The notes: generated by a model from the sequence alone, not told the origin. Numbered from the stretch's first letter, positions 42,048-51,564 are shown. The stretch is DNA of 64,000 bases from JAJDTT01 sp022827025 (GCA_965203535.1 OZ241897.1:4402001-4466000); one strand, 5' to 3'. Numbers and translations are program-made.

Positions 42048-43583
42048 ATGTCGACACCCCCCGTGGTCCTCCTGGCCGTCCTGGATGGTTGGGGCTTGCG
42101 AGACGGCCGCGACGGCAATGCCATCGCCCAGGCCCGGCTTCCCACCATGGAGAGTCTCTACTCGCGTTACGCCTGGACCCGCCTGGCGGCCAGTGGCGGA
42201 CGGGTCGGCCTGCCCCAGGGACAGATGGGCAACAGCGAGGTCGGCCATTTCAACCTGGGGACCGGACGGGTCGTCCGGCAGGATCTGACCCGAATCGATC
42301 AAGCCATAGAAACCGGGCGGTTCGAACTCAACTCGAGCCTGCGGTCCGTCATGCAAACCGCTCGCCGGACGGCGCTTCACCTGGTCGGTCTGGTTTCCAA
42401 CGGTGGTGTCCACAGCCACATCCGCCATCTGCTGGCGCTGCTTCGGCTGGCCAGGAACGAGCATGTCGAGAAGGTGTGGATCCATGCCATCCTGGACGGG
42501 AGGGACGCAAGTCCCACCGCCGGAGTGCAATACCTGGAGCAGTTGCAGGATGCGACCAGGAGGCTGGGAACGGGAGGATTGGCTTCGGTCGGTGGGCGCT
42601 ACTACGCCATGGATCGCGACAACCGTTGGGACCGGGTCGAGAAGGCCTATCGATGCATGGTCGAGGGTCGAGGAGAACAGGGCTGGCGGAATCCGATTCA
42701 GGGTCTGGAGGAGTCCTATCGATCAGGAGTCCGCGATGAGTTCGTAAAACCGTTTCCGGTTGTGGATGCCGTCGGCCATCCGGTGGCGCCGATGGATCCC
42801 GGCCACGCGGCCATCTTCTTCAACTTCCGCGCCGACCGGGCTCGCCAACTCACGGACTCGCTCACGGGAGTCGATTTCCGGGCCTTTCCCCGGAACCGGG
42901 CGCCCATGACCCACTTTCTCACCATGACCCGGTATCGGCACGACTGGGCGTTGCCGGCGGCCTTCCCTCCCCTACCCGTTCGGAGCACGCTGGCCGAGAT
43001 CCTGAGTGCCCATGGTGTGTCCAATCTGCGGCTGGCGGAGACGGAAAAGTACGCCCACGTCACCTACTTCTTCAACGGGGGAGTTGAGGCCCCTCCGGAA
43101 GGCGAGACCAGGGTGATGATTCCGTCTCCCAAGGTGGCGACCTACGATCTCCAGCCCTGGATGAGCGCCGCCGAGATCACGGATCGATTGCTCTGCGAGT
43201 TGGACCGCGGCGTCTTTCCGGCCATCGTGGTCAATTTCGCCAACGCCGACATGGTGGGACACACGGGGGACCTGGCGGCGACCGTCCAGGCGGTGGAAGC
43301 TGTCGATTCCTGCCTGGGCCGGATTTACCGAAAGATCCGAAAAACCGGAGGCGTCATGCTGGTCACCTCAGACCATGGCAATGCAGAGTTGATGGTGGAC
43401 GCAAAAACAGGTCAGCCGCATACGGCGCACACGAGTCACCCGGTGCCGTTCATTCTGGTCGATCCTCAACACCGGTCCGCATTGAGGCCGGGGGGCGCTC
43501 TGGAGGACGTTGCGCCCACGCTGCTGAAGTACCTGGACTTGCCGCAACCGAAGGAAATGACCGGAAGGTCCCTGTTGGTCTAG
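42048..43583 (+). CDS. gpmI: 2,3-bisphosphoglycerate-independent phosphoglycerate mutase
   Basis: A 511-residue alkaline-phosphatase-fold mutase. The N-terminal DGWG metal site, QMGNSEVGHFNLGTGR with the phospho-acceptor Ser, the HILDGRD region (here HAILDGRDASP), and late metal ligands in NFANADMVGHTG and TSDHGNAE are present. It interconverts 3- and 2-phosphoglycerate using manganese. It lies 50 bp after eno and six bases before a glycosyltransferase gene, so read-through into the glycan locus is possible. Confidence 0.96.
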   Translation: MSTPPVVLLAVLDGWGLRDGRDGNAIAQARLPTMESLYSRYAWTRLAASGGRVGLPQGQMGNSEVGHFNLGTGRVVRQDLTRIDQAIETGRFELNSSLRSVMQTARRTALHLVGLVSNGGVHSHIRHLLALLRLARNEHVEKVWIHAILDGRDASPTAGVQYLEQLQDATRRLGTGGLASVGGRYYAMDRDNRWDRVEKAYRCMVEGRGEQGWRNPIQGLEESYRSGVRDEFVKPFPVVDAVGHPVAPMDPGHAAIFFNFRADRARQLTDSLTGVDFRAFPRNRAPMTHFLTMTRYRHDWALPAAFPPLPVRSTLAEILSAHGVSNLRLAETEKYAHVTYFFNGGVEAPPEGETRVMIPSPKVATYDLQPWMSAAEITDRLLCELDRGVFPAIVVNFANADMVGHTGDLAATVQAVEAVDSCLGRIYRKIRKTGGVMLVTSDHGNAELMVDAKTGQPHTAHTSHPVPFILVDPQHRSALRPGGALEDVAPTLLKYLDLPQPKEMTGRSLLV

Positions 43584-43589
43584 CAGCCC

Positions 43590-44684
43590 ATGGACGTGAG
43601 CGTCGTCATCCCGACCTGGAACGGAATCGCCCTGTTGCGGGAGACTCTGCCCTCGGTGTGCGAGGCCGCCGAGTTCTACCGCCGCGAGAGCCGTTGCCGG
43701 ACCGAGATCCTGGTCGTGGATGACGGCAGCGAAGACGAGACCCGGGACGTTCTGCCGGCCGAGTTTCCCCAGGTCCGGCTGATCGAGTCTCCCTCGAATC
43801 GCGGATTCGCCCCGGCCTGCAACCTCGGATTCGAGCACGCCGGTTTTCCCCTGGTGGCGCTCTTGAACAACGACGTGAAGGTGGAGCCCGATTACCTGCT
43901 GCACCAGGCTCCGCATTTCCAGGACCCGGAGGTGCTGGCGGTCACGGCCCGGGTCTTCTCCTGGGACGGAGACGAGTTCACGGCGGGAGGCCGGTTCGGC
44001 CGTTTCCGGCGAGGATTCTGGAGCGTCTATCTGAACTATGACGTGGACCCGCACAGCGCTCGCGCCGAAGATCAGCAACGCCGGTGGCTGTCCGCCTATG
44101 CCGTCGGCGGGTTCGCGACCTACGACCGCCGGAAACTCCGGGAGCTGGGAGGTTTCAACACCCTCCTCGCTCCCTTCCACTGGGAGGACGTCGACCTTTC
44201 ATACCGCGGCTGGAAGCGTGGGTGGAAGATCCACTACGAACCGGGGAGCGTCGCCTATCACCGGATCAGCGCCACCATCGGCAGCCGGTTCCGGCCTCGA
44301 AAGGTCGAGACCGTCGCGGTGCGGAATCGGCTCCTCTTCCACTGGATCAATCTCCACTCCACCAGCTACTGGATTCGCCACCTGGCGGGACTCGCAGGCC
44401 TCCTGCTGACCCGGTTCCTGGTGCTCGACGGGACCCTTTACCGTTCCTTCCTGGGCGCTCTCTCGCGGATTTCCGCGGTGAGGCGGATGCGGCGCCGGGA
44501 ACGGGACCGGGCGCGGCGATCCGATGCCGAGATCTCCAGGTTATTGGACACCTTTTATCGGACCGCGCCGATTCGAGTGTATCGGAGCAGCAGCCAGGTG
44601 CGGGCGGAGCACCCGGGTCTGGATAGAACTCCCGTCGGCGGGGCGGGCTCGTCTCGTGCCGGACGGTTCGGTTGTATGATCTGA
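43590..44684 (+). CDS. Family 2 glycosyltransferase (rhamnosyltransferase-like)
   Basis: A 364-residue GT2 enzyme. A GT-A fold N-terminus carries VVIPTWNG, VVDDGS (nucleotide binding) and LNNDVKVEP (the DxD-equivalent), and the acceptor region has HWEDVDLSYRGWKRGWK (the catalytic ED). A short hydrophobic segment lies near 265-280, and the last 60 residues are basic and possibly disordered. Such enzymes add sugars to lipid-linked surface glycans at the inner membrane. It begins a run of glycan genes with RmlA/RmlB. Confidence 0.87.
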   Translation: MDVSVVIPTWNGIALLRETLPSVCEAAEFYRRESRCRTEILVVDDGSEDETRDVLPAEFPQVRLIESPSNRGFAPACNLGFEHAGFPLVALLNNDVKVEPDYLLHQAPHFQDPEVLAVTARVFSWDGDEFTAGGRFGRFRRGFWSVYLNYDVDPHSARAEDQQRRWLSAYAVGGFATYDRRKLRELGGFNTLLAPFHWEDVDLSYRGWKRGWKIHYEPGSVAYHRISATIGSRFRPRKVETVAVRNRLLFHWINLHSTSYWIRHLAGLAGLLLTRFLVLDGTLYRSFLGALSRISAVRRMRRRERDRARRSDAEISRLLDTFYRTAPIRVYRSSSQVRAEHPGLDRTPVGGAGSSRAGRFGCMI

Positions 44685-44735
44685 GGATCTGACCTCCATG
44701 TCAGGCGTTCAAGTGATCTGGATGGTGCGAGTCTC

Positions 44736-45512
44736 TTGAGAAAGCTCTCCGGCGTCGTCATCTGCTACAACGAGGAAGAGAAGATCGATGCTGCCCTGAG
44801 CAGCCTTCAGGCCGTGAGCGACGAGATCGTGGTCGTGGATTCCTTCAGCTCGGACGCGACCGAAGCCATCTGCCGCCGCTATACGGATCGATTCCTCCAG
44901 CGTACCTGGTCCGGCTACCGCGACCAGAAGCAGTTCGCGACGCATCAAGCCACCTGCGACTGGGTCCTGAGCCTGGACGCGGACGAAGTTCTGAGCCCGG
45001 AGCTGCAGCAGGAAGTGCTCCTCTGGAAGTCCGGCGAGGATGATGGAATCGACGGCTACTACCTGTGCCGCAAGACCTTCTTTCTGGGGCGATGGATCGA
45101 GCACACGACCTGGTATCCCGATTGGCAGATGAGACTCTTTCGCCGGTCCGCGGGGCGGTGGGAGGGAGGACGGGTCCACGAGTCCTTCCGGGTCAATGGG
45201 GCCACCGGCCGTCTTTCGGGAGATCTGCACCATCACACCTACGCTTCCCTGAGCGAATATCTGCAGCAGTTGGAGCGGTTCACCAACCTGGCGGCGGCCG
45301 ACTATTTCGATTCCGGCGTTCGCGCCGGACCGCTGAAGCTGTTGCTGTATCCCCCTTGGGTATTTCTGCGCAATTACGTCCTGCACCGGGGTTTTCAGGA
45401 CGGCGTTCCCGGGCTGGCCGTGTCGGCCCTCTCTGCCATGTCCACTTTCTTCAAGTATCTCAAGCTGTGGGAGCTGGCCGTAGGAGACCCGAAGCGGGCG
45501 GGTGATCGATAA
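44736..45512 (+). CDS. Family 2 glycosyltransferase (LPS-core WaaE/KdtX-like)
   Basis: A 258-residue short GT2 of the WaaE type: VVICYNEEEKI, VVVDSFSSDATEAI, LSLDADEVLSPEL (DxD) and the late WYPDWQMRLFRRSAGRWEGG and VHESF motifs. A C-terminal hydrophobic segment (LLLYPPWVFLRNYVL) probably anchors it to the membrane. It likely builds lipopolysaccharide core or a related glycan. The first codon appears to be TTG (44736). A 13-codon frame from the ATG at 44698 ends with its TGA overlapping this TTG, so translation may be coupled. Confidence 0.83.
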   Translation: MRKLSGVVICYNEEEKIDAALSSLQAVSDEIVVVDSFSSDATEAICRRYTDRFLQRTWSGYRDQKQFATHQATCDWVLSLDADEVLSPELQQEVLLWKSGEDDGIDGYYLCRKTFFLGRWIEHTTWYPDWQMRLFRRSAGRWEGGRVHESFRVNGATGRLSGDLHHHTYASLSEYLQQLERFTNLAAADYFDSGVRAGPLKLLLYPPWVFLRNYVLHRGFQDGVPGLAVSALSAMSTFFKYLKLWELAVGDPKRAGDR

Positions 45513-46620
45513 CGTGAAGCGTCCGTTGCGGATCCTCTACGTGGATACCGAGAGTTTCTGGCGGGGAGGCCAGGAGCAGCTCTTCAGCCTGATGGTGGGA
45601 ATCCGGAAACGGGGCCACGATGTGGAACTGGCGGCGCCGGCCGGGAGCCCGCTGGCAAACCGGACTCGCGATGCGGGCATCCTCACCCACAGCTTCACCC
45701 AGCGGAGCGAACTGAGTCTTTCCGCGGCTTGGAAGCTGATACGGATCATGGGATCCGGAAGGGTGGACATGCTCCACTACAATACGCCCCGTCCGGTGCT
45801 GGCCGGCAAACTGGCGGCCATGATCTCCGGAGTTTCCATTCTGGTTGCTTCCCGCCGAGTCAATTTCCCGTTGCGCTCCGGGTTCAGCCGGATCAAGTAC
45901 AACCGGCTCCTCGACCGGGTCGTCACCGTATCCGGAAGCATCCAGCGGACGCTGGTTCAGAACGGCGTCCGGCCGGAGCGGGTCTCGGTGATTTATGAGG
46001 GAGTGGACCTGCGGTCGATCGACCGGCTCCCTGACACGTCGGTGTTGCCGGCGCGGTCGGGTCTCGTCGTCGGGGTCGTCGCCCACCTGAGCCCCGAGAA
46101 GGGGCACGTGACGGTGCTGAAAGCCGCGGCCCGGTTGCGGGAGAGGTTTCCCGGCGTGACGTATGTCTTCGTCGGCGGCGGGGAGCGCCGGCAGATGCTG
46201 GAGGAGCGGGCTCTCGCCCTGAACGTCGAGGACCGGGTCCTGTTCACCGGCTTTCGGAAAGACAGCGACGCGATGATGCGTGAATTCGACGTCTTCTGTC
46301 TGGCGTCGCTGTCGGAGGGTCTCAGTTCCGCCATTCTCGCCGCAATGGCCCGGCCGCTACCTGTCGTGGCCACTCGTGTGGGCGGGATTCCGGAGCTGGT
46401 GGTGGACGGAAGCACGGGTCTGCTGGTCCCCCCCGGCCGGCCGGACAAGTTGGCCGAGGCGCTGGCCAAGGTGCTTTCGTCCCCGTCGTTGCGACGCCGA
46501 ATGAGAGAAGCCGGGCGTAAACGGGTGGCCGAGTCTTTCACTCTGCAACGTAAGCTGGATGAGACCGAGCAGCTCTATCTGGAGCTGGCGAAATTGCGGC
46601 GGCCGAAACGCCCGAACTGA
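45502..46620 (+). CDS. Family 4 glycosyltransferase
   Basis: A 372-residue GT-B enzyme. The N-terminal domain has a glycine-rich acceptor loop (ESFWRGGQEQL). The C-terminal domain has GVVAHLSPEKGH, VFVGGGERRQ and the donor-site SEGLSSAILAAMA. The usual EX7E pair of GT4 is changed: the second Glu is Ala. The start is GTG at 45502, overlapping the previous stop by 11 bases. Probably adds a sugar to the same surface glycan as the two GT2 enzymes. Confidence 0.85.
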   Translation: MIDNVKRPLRILYVDTESFWRGGQEQLFSLMVGIRKRGHDVELAAPAGSPLANRTRDAGILTHSFTQRSELSLSAAWKLIRIMGSGRVDMLHYNTPRPVLAGKLAAMISGVSILVASRRVNFPLRSGFSRIKYNRLLDRVVTVSGSIQRTLVQNGVRPERVSVIYEGVDLRSIDRLPDTSVLPARSGLVVGVVAHLSPEKGHVTVLKAAARLRERFPGVTYVFVGGGERRQMLEERALALNVEDRVLFTGFRKDSDAMMREFDVFCLASLSEGLSSAILAAMARPLPVVATRVGGIPELVVDGSTGLLVPPGRPDKLAEALAKVLSSPSLRRRMREAGRKRVAESFTLQRKLDETEQLYLELAKLRRPKRPN

Positions 46621-46705
46621 CGGCCCGGGTCAAAGTTCCCGCGCGGCAAGGCGGTCCGCCGGGAGGCGGGTCCGGCCGAATGCCGTGACGGCGTTTGCCG
46701 GGGGC

Positions 46706-46714
46706 TGGTAAGAT
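46706..46714 (+). promoter_or_regulatory. Extended -10 promoter candidate for rmlA
   Basis: TGGTAAGAT matches TGnTAnnnT and leaves a leader of about 14 bases before the rmlA ATG. It resembles the boxes at 5898 and 7569. Confidence 0.35.
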
Positions 46715-46734
46715 GAGCCCGGATTCGGAAGGCC

Positions 46735-47493
46735 ATGAAGGGAGTCATTCTCGCAGGTGGACTCGGCACCAGATTGTGGCCCCTGACCAAGGTGACCAAC
46801 AAGCACCTGTTGCCGGTCTACAACAGGCCCATGATCTACTACCCGCTGGAAATGCTGGTCGAAGCCGGCATCGACGAGATCATGCTGGTGACGGGGGGCA
46901 ACAACGCGGGCGACTTTCTCCGACTGCTGGGCAGCGGCCAGGAGTTCGGTCTGAGACAGATCCACTTCGGCTATCAGGAGGGAGAAGGAGGAATCGCGGA
47001 CGCCCTCTCTCTGGCCCGGCATTTCGCCGGAGACGACCTGATCTGTGTCGTGCTGGGCGACAACATTCTTGAAAAATCCATCGCGCCGTTCGTTCGCAGC
47101 TTTCTCCGGCAGGGCCAGGGCGCCAAGATCCTCTTGAAGAAAGTGCCCGATCCCCAACGTTTCGGCGTGCCGGAGTTGAACGGCGACCGGGTCGTACGCA
47201 TCACCGAGAAGCCGTCCAGGCCCGCTTCTCCGTATGCCGTGACGGGTGTGTACATGTACGACAACCGGGTCTTCGACATCATTGACACCCTCTCGCCTTC
47301 CGAAAGGGGCGAACTGGAGATTACGGACGTCAACAACCGGTACATCGAGTCGAACGAGTTGACGTACAATGTCATCGACGGCTGGTGGACCGACGCGGGG
47401 ACCATCGAGTCGCTGATGCGGGCCGCGAACCTGGTGGCGGCGGATGCCGGAGCGCCCGCGCGCCTTGAAGTCGAGATGCTCGCCAATCCTTGA
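46735..47493 (+). CDS. rmlA: Glucose-1-phosphate thymidylyltransferase-type nucleotidyltransferase
   Basis: A 252-residue nucleotidyltransferase with GGLGTRLWPLT at residues 8-18, NKHLLPVYNRPMIYYPLE, GDN (metal) near 115 and EKPSRPASPYAVTGVYMYD. It joins dTTP and glucose-1-phosphate. It is at the short end for RmlA (about 290), lacking the C-terminal allosteric helices, like the compact versions. Followed by rmlB, it supplies dTDP-sugars to the upstream glycosyltransferases. Confidence 0.9.
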   Translation: MKGVILAGGLGTRLWPLTKVTNKHLLPVYNRPMIYYPLEMLVEAGIDEIMLVTGGNNAGDFLRLLGSGQEFGLRQIHFGYQEGEGGIADALSLARHFAGDDLICVVLGDNILEKSIAPFVRSFLRQGQGAKILLKKVPDPQRFGVPELNGDRVVRITEKPSRPASPYAVTGVYMYDNRVFDIIDTLSPSERGELEITDVNNRYIESNELTYNVIDGWWTDAGTIESLMRAANLVAADAGAPARLEVEMLANP

Positions 47494-47594
47494 CAAGCCG
47501 TGCGGAAACACCCGCATGACCCACTGAGAAACGTGGGCCGGCAACCGGACCGGGAACAGGAACGGGATTCGGCGCGCTCAAGTGGTGGCTTCGG

Positions 47595-48620
47595 ATGAAA
47601 TTGCTGGTCACCGGTGGAGCGGGCTTCATCGGCTCGAATTTCATCCGCTACATTCTGGGGCGCCGCGGCTTTCGGGTGGTCAATTTCGATCTCCTCACCT
47701 ACGCCGGGAATCTGCAGAACCTGGCCGGGCTGGAGGCCGGCGGCGACTACCGCTTCATCCGGGGCGACATCGCCTCCGGCGAGCAGGTGGCCGGGGCTCT
47801 GGATCCCGGCATCGACGCCATTGTCCACTTCGCCGCCGAAAGCCATGTGGACCGGAGCATTCTGGATGCCTCCGCATTTGTCCGCACCAACGTCCTGGGT
47901 ACCCAGAATCTGTTGGAGGCGGCCCGGCGCAAGGGAATTCCCCGTTTCATCCACGTGTCCACCGATGAGGTCTACGGGTCGCTGCCCGGGGACGGAACGT
48001 TCACGGAGGATTCTCCGCTGGCCCCCAACAGCCCCTATGCCGCCAGCAAGGCGGCCGCCGACCTTCTGGCCAGGGCCTACCATCGCACCTATGGGCTGGG
48101 CGTCGTGACGACGCGTTGCGGGAACAATTACGGCCCCTATCAGTTTCCGGAGAAGCTGATTCCCCTGATGGTCTCCAACGCACTGGACGATGAACCTCTC
48201 CCCTTGTACGGAGACGGCCTGTATACCCGGGACTGGATTCATGTCCTGGACCATTGCCGCGCCCTGGAGGCCATATTGCTCGAGGGCCGGGAGGGGACCG
48301 TCTACAACGTCGGAGCTGAAGGGGAACGCACCAACCTGGAAGTGGCGCGCCGTATCCTTGGTATCCTGGGAAAGTCTGAAGACCTGATCTCCTTCGTGGC
48401 CGACCGGCCGGCGCACGACCGGAGATACGCCGTGGACAGCAGCCGTCTGCGGCTGGAGCTGGGATGGTCCCCCCGGATTCCCTTCGAGGAGGGGTTGGAA
48501 GAGACGGTGCGGTGGTACCGGGATCATCCCCAATGGGTGGCCGGGGTTCGAAGCGGCGATTACCGGCGCTACTACCGCATGGTCTACGGGAACCGGGACC
48601 GGACGCTGTCGAGCCTTTAG
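47595..48620 (+). CDS. rmlB: dTDP-glucose 4,6-dehydratase
   Basis: A 341-residue extended SDR. GGAGFIGSN (residues 7-15) binds NAD, HFAAESHVDRSI and STDEVYGSL carry catalytic residues, and YAASKAAAD has the Tyr-Lys pair. CGNNYGPYQFPEKLIPLM is characteristic. It makes dTDP-4-keto-6-deoxyglucose, the precursor of rhamnose and other deoxysugars. RmlC and RmlD are not in the window. Confidence 0.95.
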   Translation: MKLLVTGGAGFIGSNFIRYILGRRGFRVVNFDLLTYAGNLQNLAGLEAGGDYRFIRGDIASGEQVAGALDPGIDAIVHFAAESHVDRSILDASAFVRTNVLGTQNLLEAARRKGIPRFIHVSTDEVYGSLPGDGTFTEDSPLAPNSPYAASKAAADLLARAYHRTYGLGVVTTRCGNNYGPYQFPEKLIPLMVSNALDDEPLPLYGDGLYTRDWIHVLDHCRALEAILLEGREGTVYNVGAEGERTNLEVARRILGILGKSEDLISFVADRPAHDRRYAVDSSRLRLELGWSPRIPFEEGLEETVRWYRDHPQWVAGVRSGDYRRYYRMVYGNRDRTLSSL

Positions 48621-48641
48621 CGCCGCGTTTTTGGAGGAGTC

Positions 48642-49091
48642 GTGACCGGTGGTTCGGTAGCCAGAAACAAGAAGGCCTTCCACAACTATGAGATCCGGGA
48701 GAGGTACCAGGCGGGAATGGTGCTGCTGGGAACCGAGATCAAGGCGATCCGCGACCACCAGGTCAGTCTTGCCGACAGCTATGCCAGGATCCGGAACGGA
48801 GAGGTCTGGTTGGAGAATTGCCACATCGGACCCTACCGTCACGGCAATTTGGCCAATCACGAGCCCTTGAGGCCCCGGAAGCTGTTGCTGCACCGAAGAG
48901 AGATCAACCGGTTGACGGGCGCCGTCGCCCACAAGGGATTCACCCTGGTCCCGCTGGCGCTCTACTTCGAAAGGGGAAGGGCCAAGATCGAGCTGGGGGT
49001 CGCTCGAGGGAAACGCCTCTATGATAAACGGGAGGCGGCCCGCCGCCGCGCCGTCGAACGGGACATTGCACAGGAGTTGAAGCGTCGATGA
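48642..49091 (+). CDS. smpB: SsrA-binding protein SmpB
   Basis: A 149-residue SmpB with KKAFHNYEI, GIxLxGTEIKAIR-type strands (MVLLGTEIKAIR), NCHIGPY, RKLLLHRREI and the C-terminal KRxxxxxR tail (DKREAARRRAVERDIAQELKRR). It delivers tmRNA to stalled ribosomes. The start is GTG with GGAGGAG upstream. Overlaps pepA by ATGA. The ssrA gene is not in the window. Confidence 0.97.
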   Translation: MTGGSVARNKKAFHNYEIRERYQAGMVLLGTEIKAIRDHQVSLADSYARIRNGEVWLENCHIGPYRHGNLANHEPLRPRKLLLHRREINRLTGAVAHKGFTLVPLALYFERGRAKIELGVARGKRLYDKREAARRRAVERDIAQELKRR

Positions 49092-50578
49092 GCATGGAAC
49101 TTGGAGTGGTCGATTCGAGTTGGCATCGCCTGGACTGCGATGCCGTGGTGCTGATTCTCTATCGGGAGGAGGAGTCCGGCCGGCTGAGCCGGTCGGCGGA
49201 TGAACGCATGGATGGCCTGCTGGCGGAGTTGACCGCCAGTGGAGAATGGACGGGAGCCAACGGTGACATCCTGGTGATTCACCGGCCCGCGGAGGTCTCG
49301 GCGCGCCGCCTGGTTCTTCTGGGGGCCGGACGCCGCGGCGATTGCGACGGCGCCCGGCTGCGCGACCGCATGGTTCAGGTGGTGCGCAAATTTCGCGGCT
49401 CCGACGTCGAACGCATCGCCGTCGCAGGCTGGGAGGCATCGGATTCCGCCCTCTCGATCCAGGCGTGCGCCGAGGGGCTGGTCATCGGGAGCTACGGACC
49501 GGACGAATACAAGACCCGGGATCGAAGCCGGAACAAGATCGGCCAGGCGCTTTTCTGCTCCGCCGATCCGGCGCGCGCGACCGGGCTGCAGGACGCCTTG
49601 AACCGCGGGCTGGTGCTGGGGGAGGCCACCAATCTGGCCCGTTCCCTGGTCAACCAGCCCGGGAATCGGATCAATCCCGCGCGGCTGGCGGAGGAAGCGC
49701 GCTCGATCGCCGAGAAGTCGGGTCTGCAGATCGAGATCCTGGACGAGCCGGCCATGGAGGACGAGGGCATGGGGGCCCTCCTGGCCGTGGCCCGGGGGAG
49801 TGACGAGCCGGCCAGAATGATTGTCCTCAAGCATTTCGGCGCCGAGGACGACGGCGCGCCGCCGGTGGTCCTGATCGGCAAGGGGGTGACCTTCGACAGC
49901 GGGGGGCTCTCCCTGAAGACCTCCCAGGGCATGGAGGAGATGAAGGCGGACAAGGCGGGAGCCTGTGCCGTTCTGGCCGCCATGAAGGCCGTCTCCCGGC
50001 TGCGGCTGCGCAGGAACGTGGTGGGCATCCTGCCGGCCGTCGAGAACATGCCCAGCGGGCGGGCCCAACGCCCCGGCGACGTGGTCCGCTCCATGTCGGG
50101 AAAGACCATCGAGGTTCTCAACACGGATGCGGAGGGCCGGCTGATTCTGGCCGATGCCATGCACTATGCTCGCCGTCTGAAGCCGGCCTGCATGGTGGAC
50201 ATCGCCACGCTCACGGGCGCCTGCGTGATCGCTCTGGGCCATGTCCGGGCCGGGCTGTTTTCCAATGACGACCGGCTGGCGGAGCGCTTTTTCGAGGCCT
50301 CGGAGAGGGCCGGGGAGAAGTTCTGGCGGCTGCCCCTGGACGACGAGTACCGCTCGCTCCTGGACAGTCATATTGCCGACATCAAAAACGTGGGCAAGCG
50401 GGCGGCAGGCGCCGTCACGGCGGCCAAGTTTCTCCAGGAATTCGTCGGAGATACGCCCTGGTGCCACATCGACATGGCGGGTGTGGACATGTTTCAGGAG
50501 GCGGGCGCCAACAAGGGTGCCACCGGTTTCGGTGTGCGGACCATGGTCGAGTTGGCGTCGCTCTATCCGTATCCATGA
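49088..50578 (+). CDS. pepA: Leucyl aminopeptidase (M17)
   Basis: A 496-residue aminopeptidase. The C-terminal catalytic domain holds the di-metal site: GKGVTFDSGGLSLK, KADKAGACAVL and the family signature NTDAEGRLILADAM. It removes N-terminal residues from peptides in the cytoplasm as a hexamer. Coupled to smpB by an ATGA overlap, so peptide salvage after ribosome rescue may be co-ordinated; that link is inferred. Confidence 0.95.
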   Translation: MSMELGVVDSSWHRLDCDAVVLILYREEESGRLSRSADERMDGLLAELTASGEWTGANGDILVIHRPAEVSARRLVLLGAGRRGDCDGARLRDRMVQVVRKFRGSDVERIAVAGWEASDSALSIQACAEGLVIGSYGPDEYKTRDRSRNKIGQALFCSADPARATGLQDALNRGLVLGEATNLARSLVNQPGNRINPARLAEEARSIAEKSGLQIEILDEPAMEDEGMGALLAVARGSDEPARMIVLKHFGAEDDGAPPVVLIGKGVTFDSGGLSLKTSQGMEEMKADKAGACAVLAAMKAVSRLRLRRNVVGILPAVENMPSGRAQRPGDVVRSMSGKTIEVLNTDAEGRLILADAMHYARRLKPACMVDIATLTGACVIALGHVRAGLFSNDDRLAERFFEASERAGEKFWRLPLDDEYRSLLDSHIADIKNVGKRAAGAVTAAKFLQEFVGDTPWCHIDMAGVDMFQEAGANKGATGFGVRTMVELASLYPYP

Positions 50579-50630
50579 ATCGTCAGGCGCCGGCCGTTCG
50601 CAGACTCCCGGGCGGAGTCCGGGGAAGCTG

Positions 50631-51275
50631 ATGAGGACCGCTCTCCGGTATGCCGCTCTGGCGCGAAAGAAACAGCTCTTCGAAACCGGGGGACCGGATT
50701 CCCGGGAACTGCTCCGGCAGCGGGTACTGCCCGGACTGGTGGAGTTCGAAGCCTTCCGGGGTGGATTGGCGGAGCGGGCTGTCAGCGGCGGATTCCGATA
50801 TCTGCTGAAGCTGGCTCGCGGCGGGAGGCGTCCCGATCTTGAGGGCCTGATTGCCTTGCGCGACGCCGTCATCCCCGGAACGAAGGCAGGACTGCGCCTG
50901 GTCCCGGCCAAGCCTCTGTTTCCCGTTCACGCCCCTCTCGATCCGGGGACGGTGGAGCCGGCGCTGGACCGGTTCTTCGAGTGGACCTCCAGTCCGGGCT
51001 TCGCCGAGATGCACGTTGTGCAGCAGGTCACGGTCACCCAGGTCCGGCTCCACGAAATCTATCCCTTCGGGGAAGGGACGGAGGTCGCGGCCTCATTGCT
51101 CGCCCACTGGTTTCTGCTGGCGCAGGGCTATCTCCTGCCAGCCTACAGGTTTGCGGACGCCGCCGAGTTCGACCGGGCGCTCGAGGCCGGTCTGGAATTC
51201 AGGACGGAAGATCTGGTGAATCTGAACCTTCGGGCCTTGGGCCGGGCCTACGATCTGGGACTGGAGCGCTCCTGA
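50631..51275 (+). CDS. Fic-fold protein with a degenerate catalytic motif
   Basis: A 214-residue helical protein. Residues about 140-170 align by eye with the Fic core (HPFxxGNGRxxR followed by a hydrophobic helix): here the motif reads IYPFGEGTEVAASLLAHWF. The catalytic His is Tyr, and the GNGR phosphate loop is GTEV, so AMP- or phosphate-transfer is not expected. The helix and GYLLP turn that follow also fit Fic. It starts 50 bp after pepA, with GGGGAAG upstream. It may be a binding-only descendant of a Fic regulator. The fold call is moderate. Confidence 0.55.
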   Translation: MRTALRYAALARKKQLFETGGPDSRELLRQRVLPGLVEFEAFRGGLAERAVSGGFRYLLKLARGGRRPDLEGLIALRDAVIPGTKAGLRLVPAKPLFPVHAPLDPGTVEPALDRFFEWTSSPGFAEMHVVQQVTVTQVRLHEIYPFGEGTEVAASLLAHWFLLAQGYLLPAYRFADAAEFDRALEAGLEFRTEDLVNLNLRALGRAYDLGLERS

Positions 51276-51564
51276 CTCAACAGCCCGTGGCAAAAGTCAT
51301 CACGGCATTCGACCGTCCCTGCATCCCGGCGGACTGTTTCTGTAATTTCTGTAAACTATTTATATTAAAATACTTACGAATTTATCGGCGACGTTCTGTC
51401 CCCCATTCTTTCCACCGGAACGAAATGGATGTTCTCGGACCTTCGTGGCCGTGAAAGGACGCGGGCCGTTCCGGATCACCACCCGCCTATGCGACCGGAG
51501 CCTGACATTTTCGATCGCCACGTTGCTGCACTCTTACATGGCCGGCAACACGGGTTCACGCCGC
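51276..51564. other. AT-rich junction between core and accessory island
   Basis: No gene. About 51337-51390 is strikingly AT-rich compared with the upstream genome (long runs of A/T such as TTTATATTAAAATA), and GC stays lower from here on. The likely island boundary. Confidence 0.5.
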
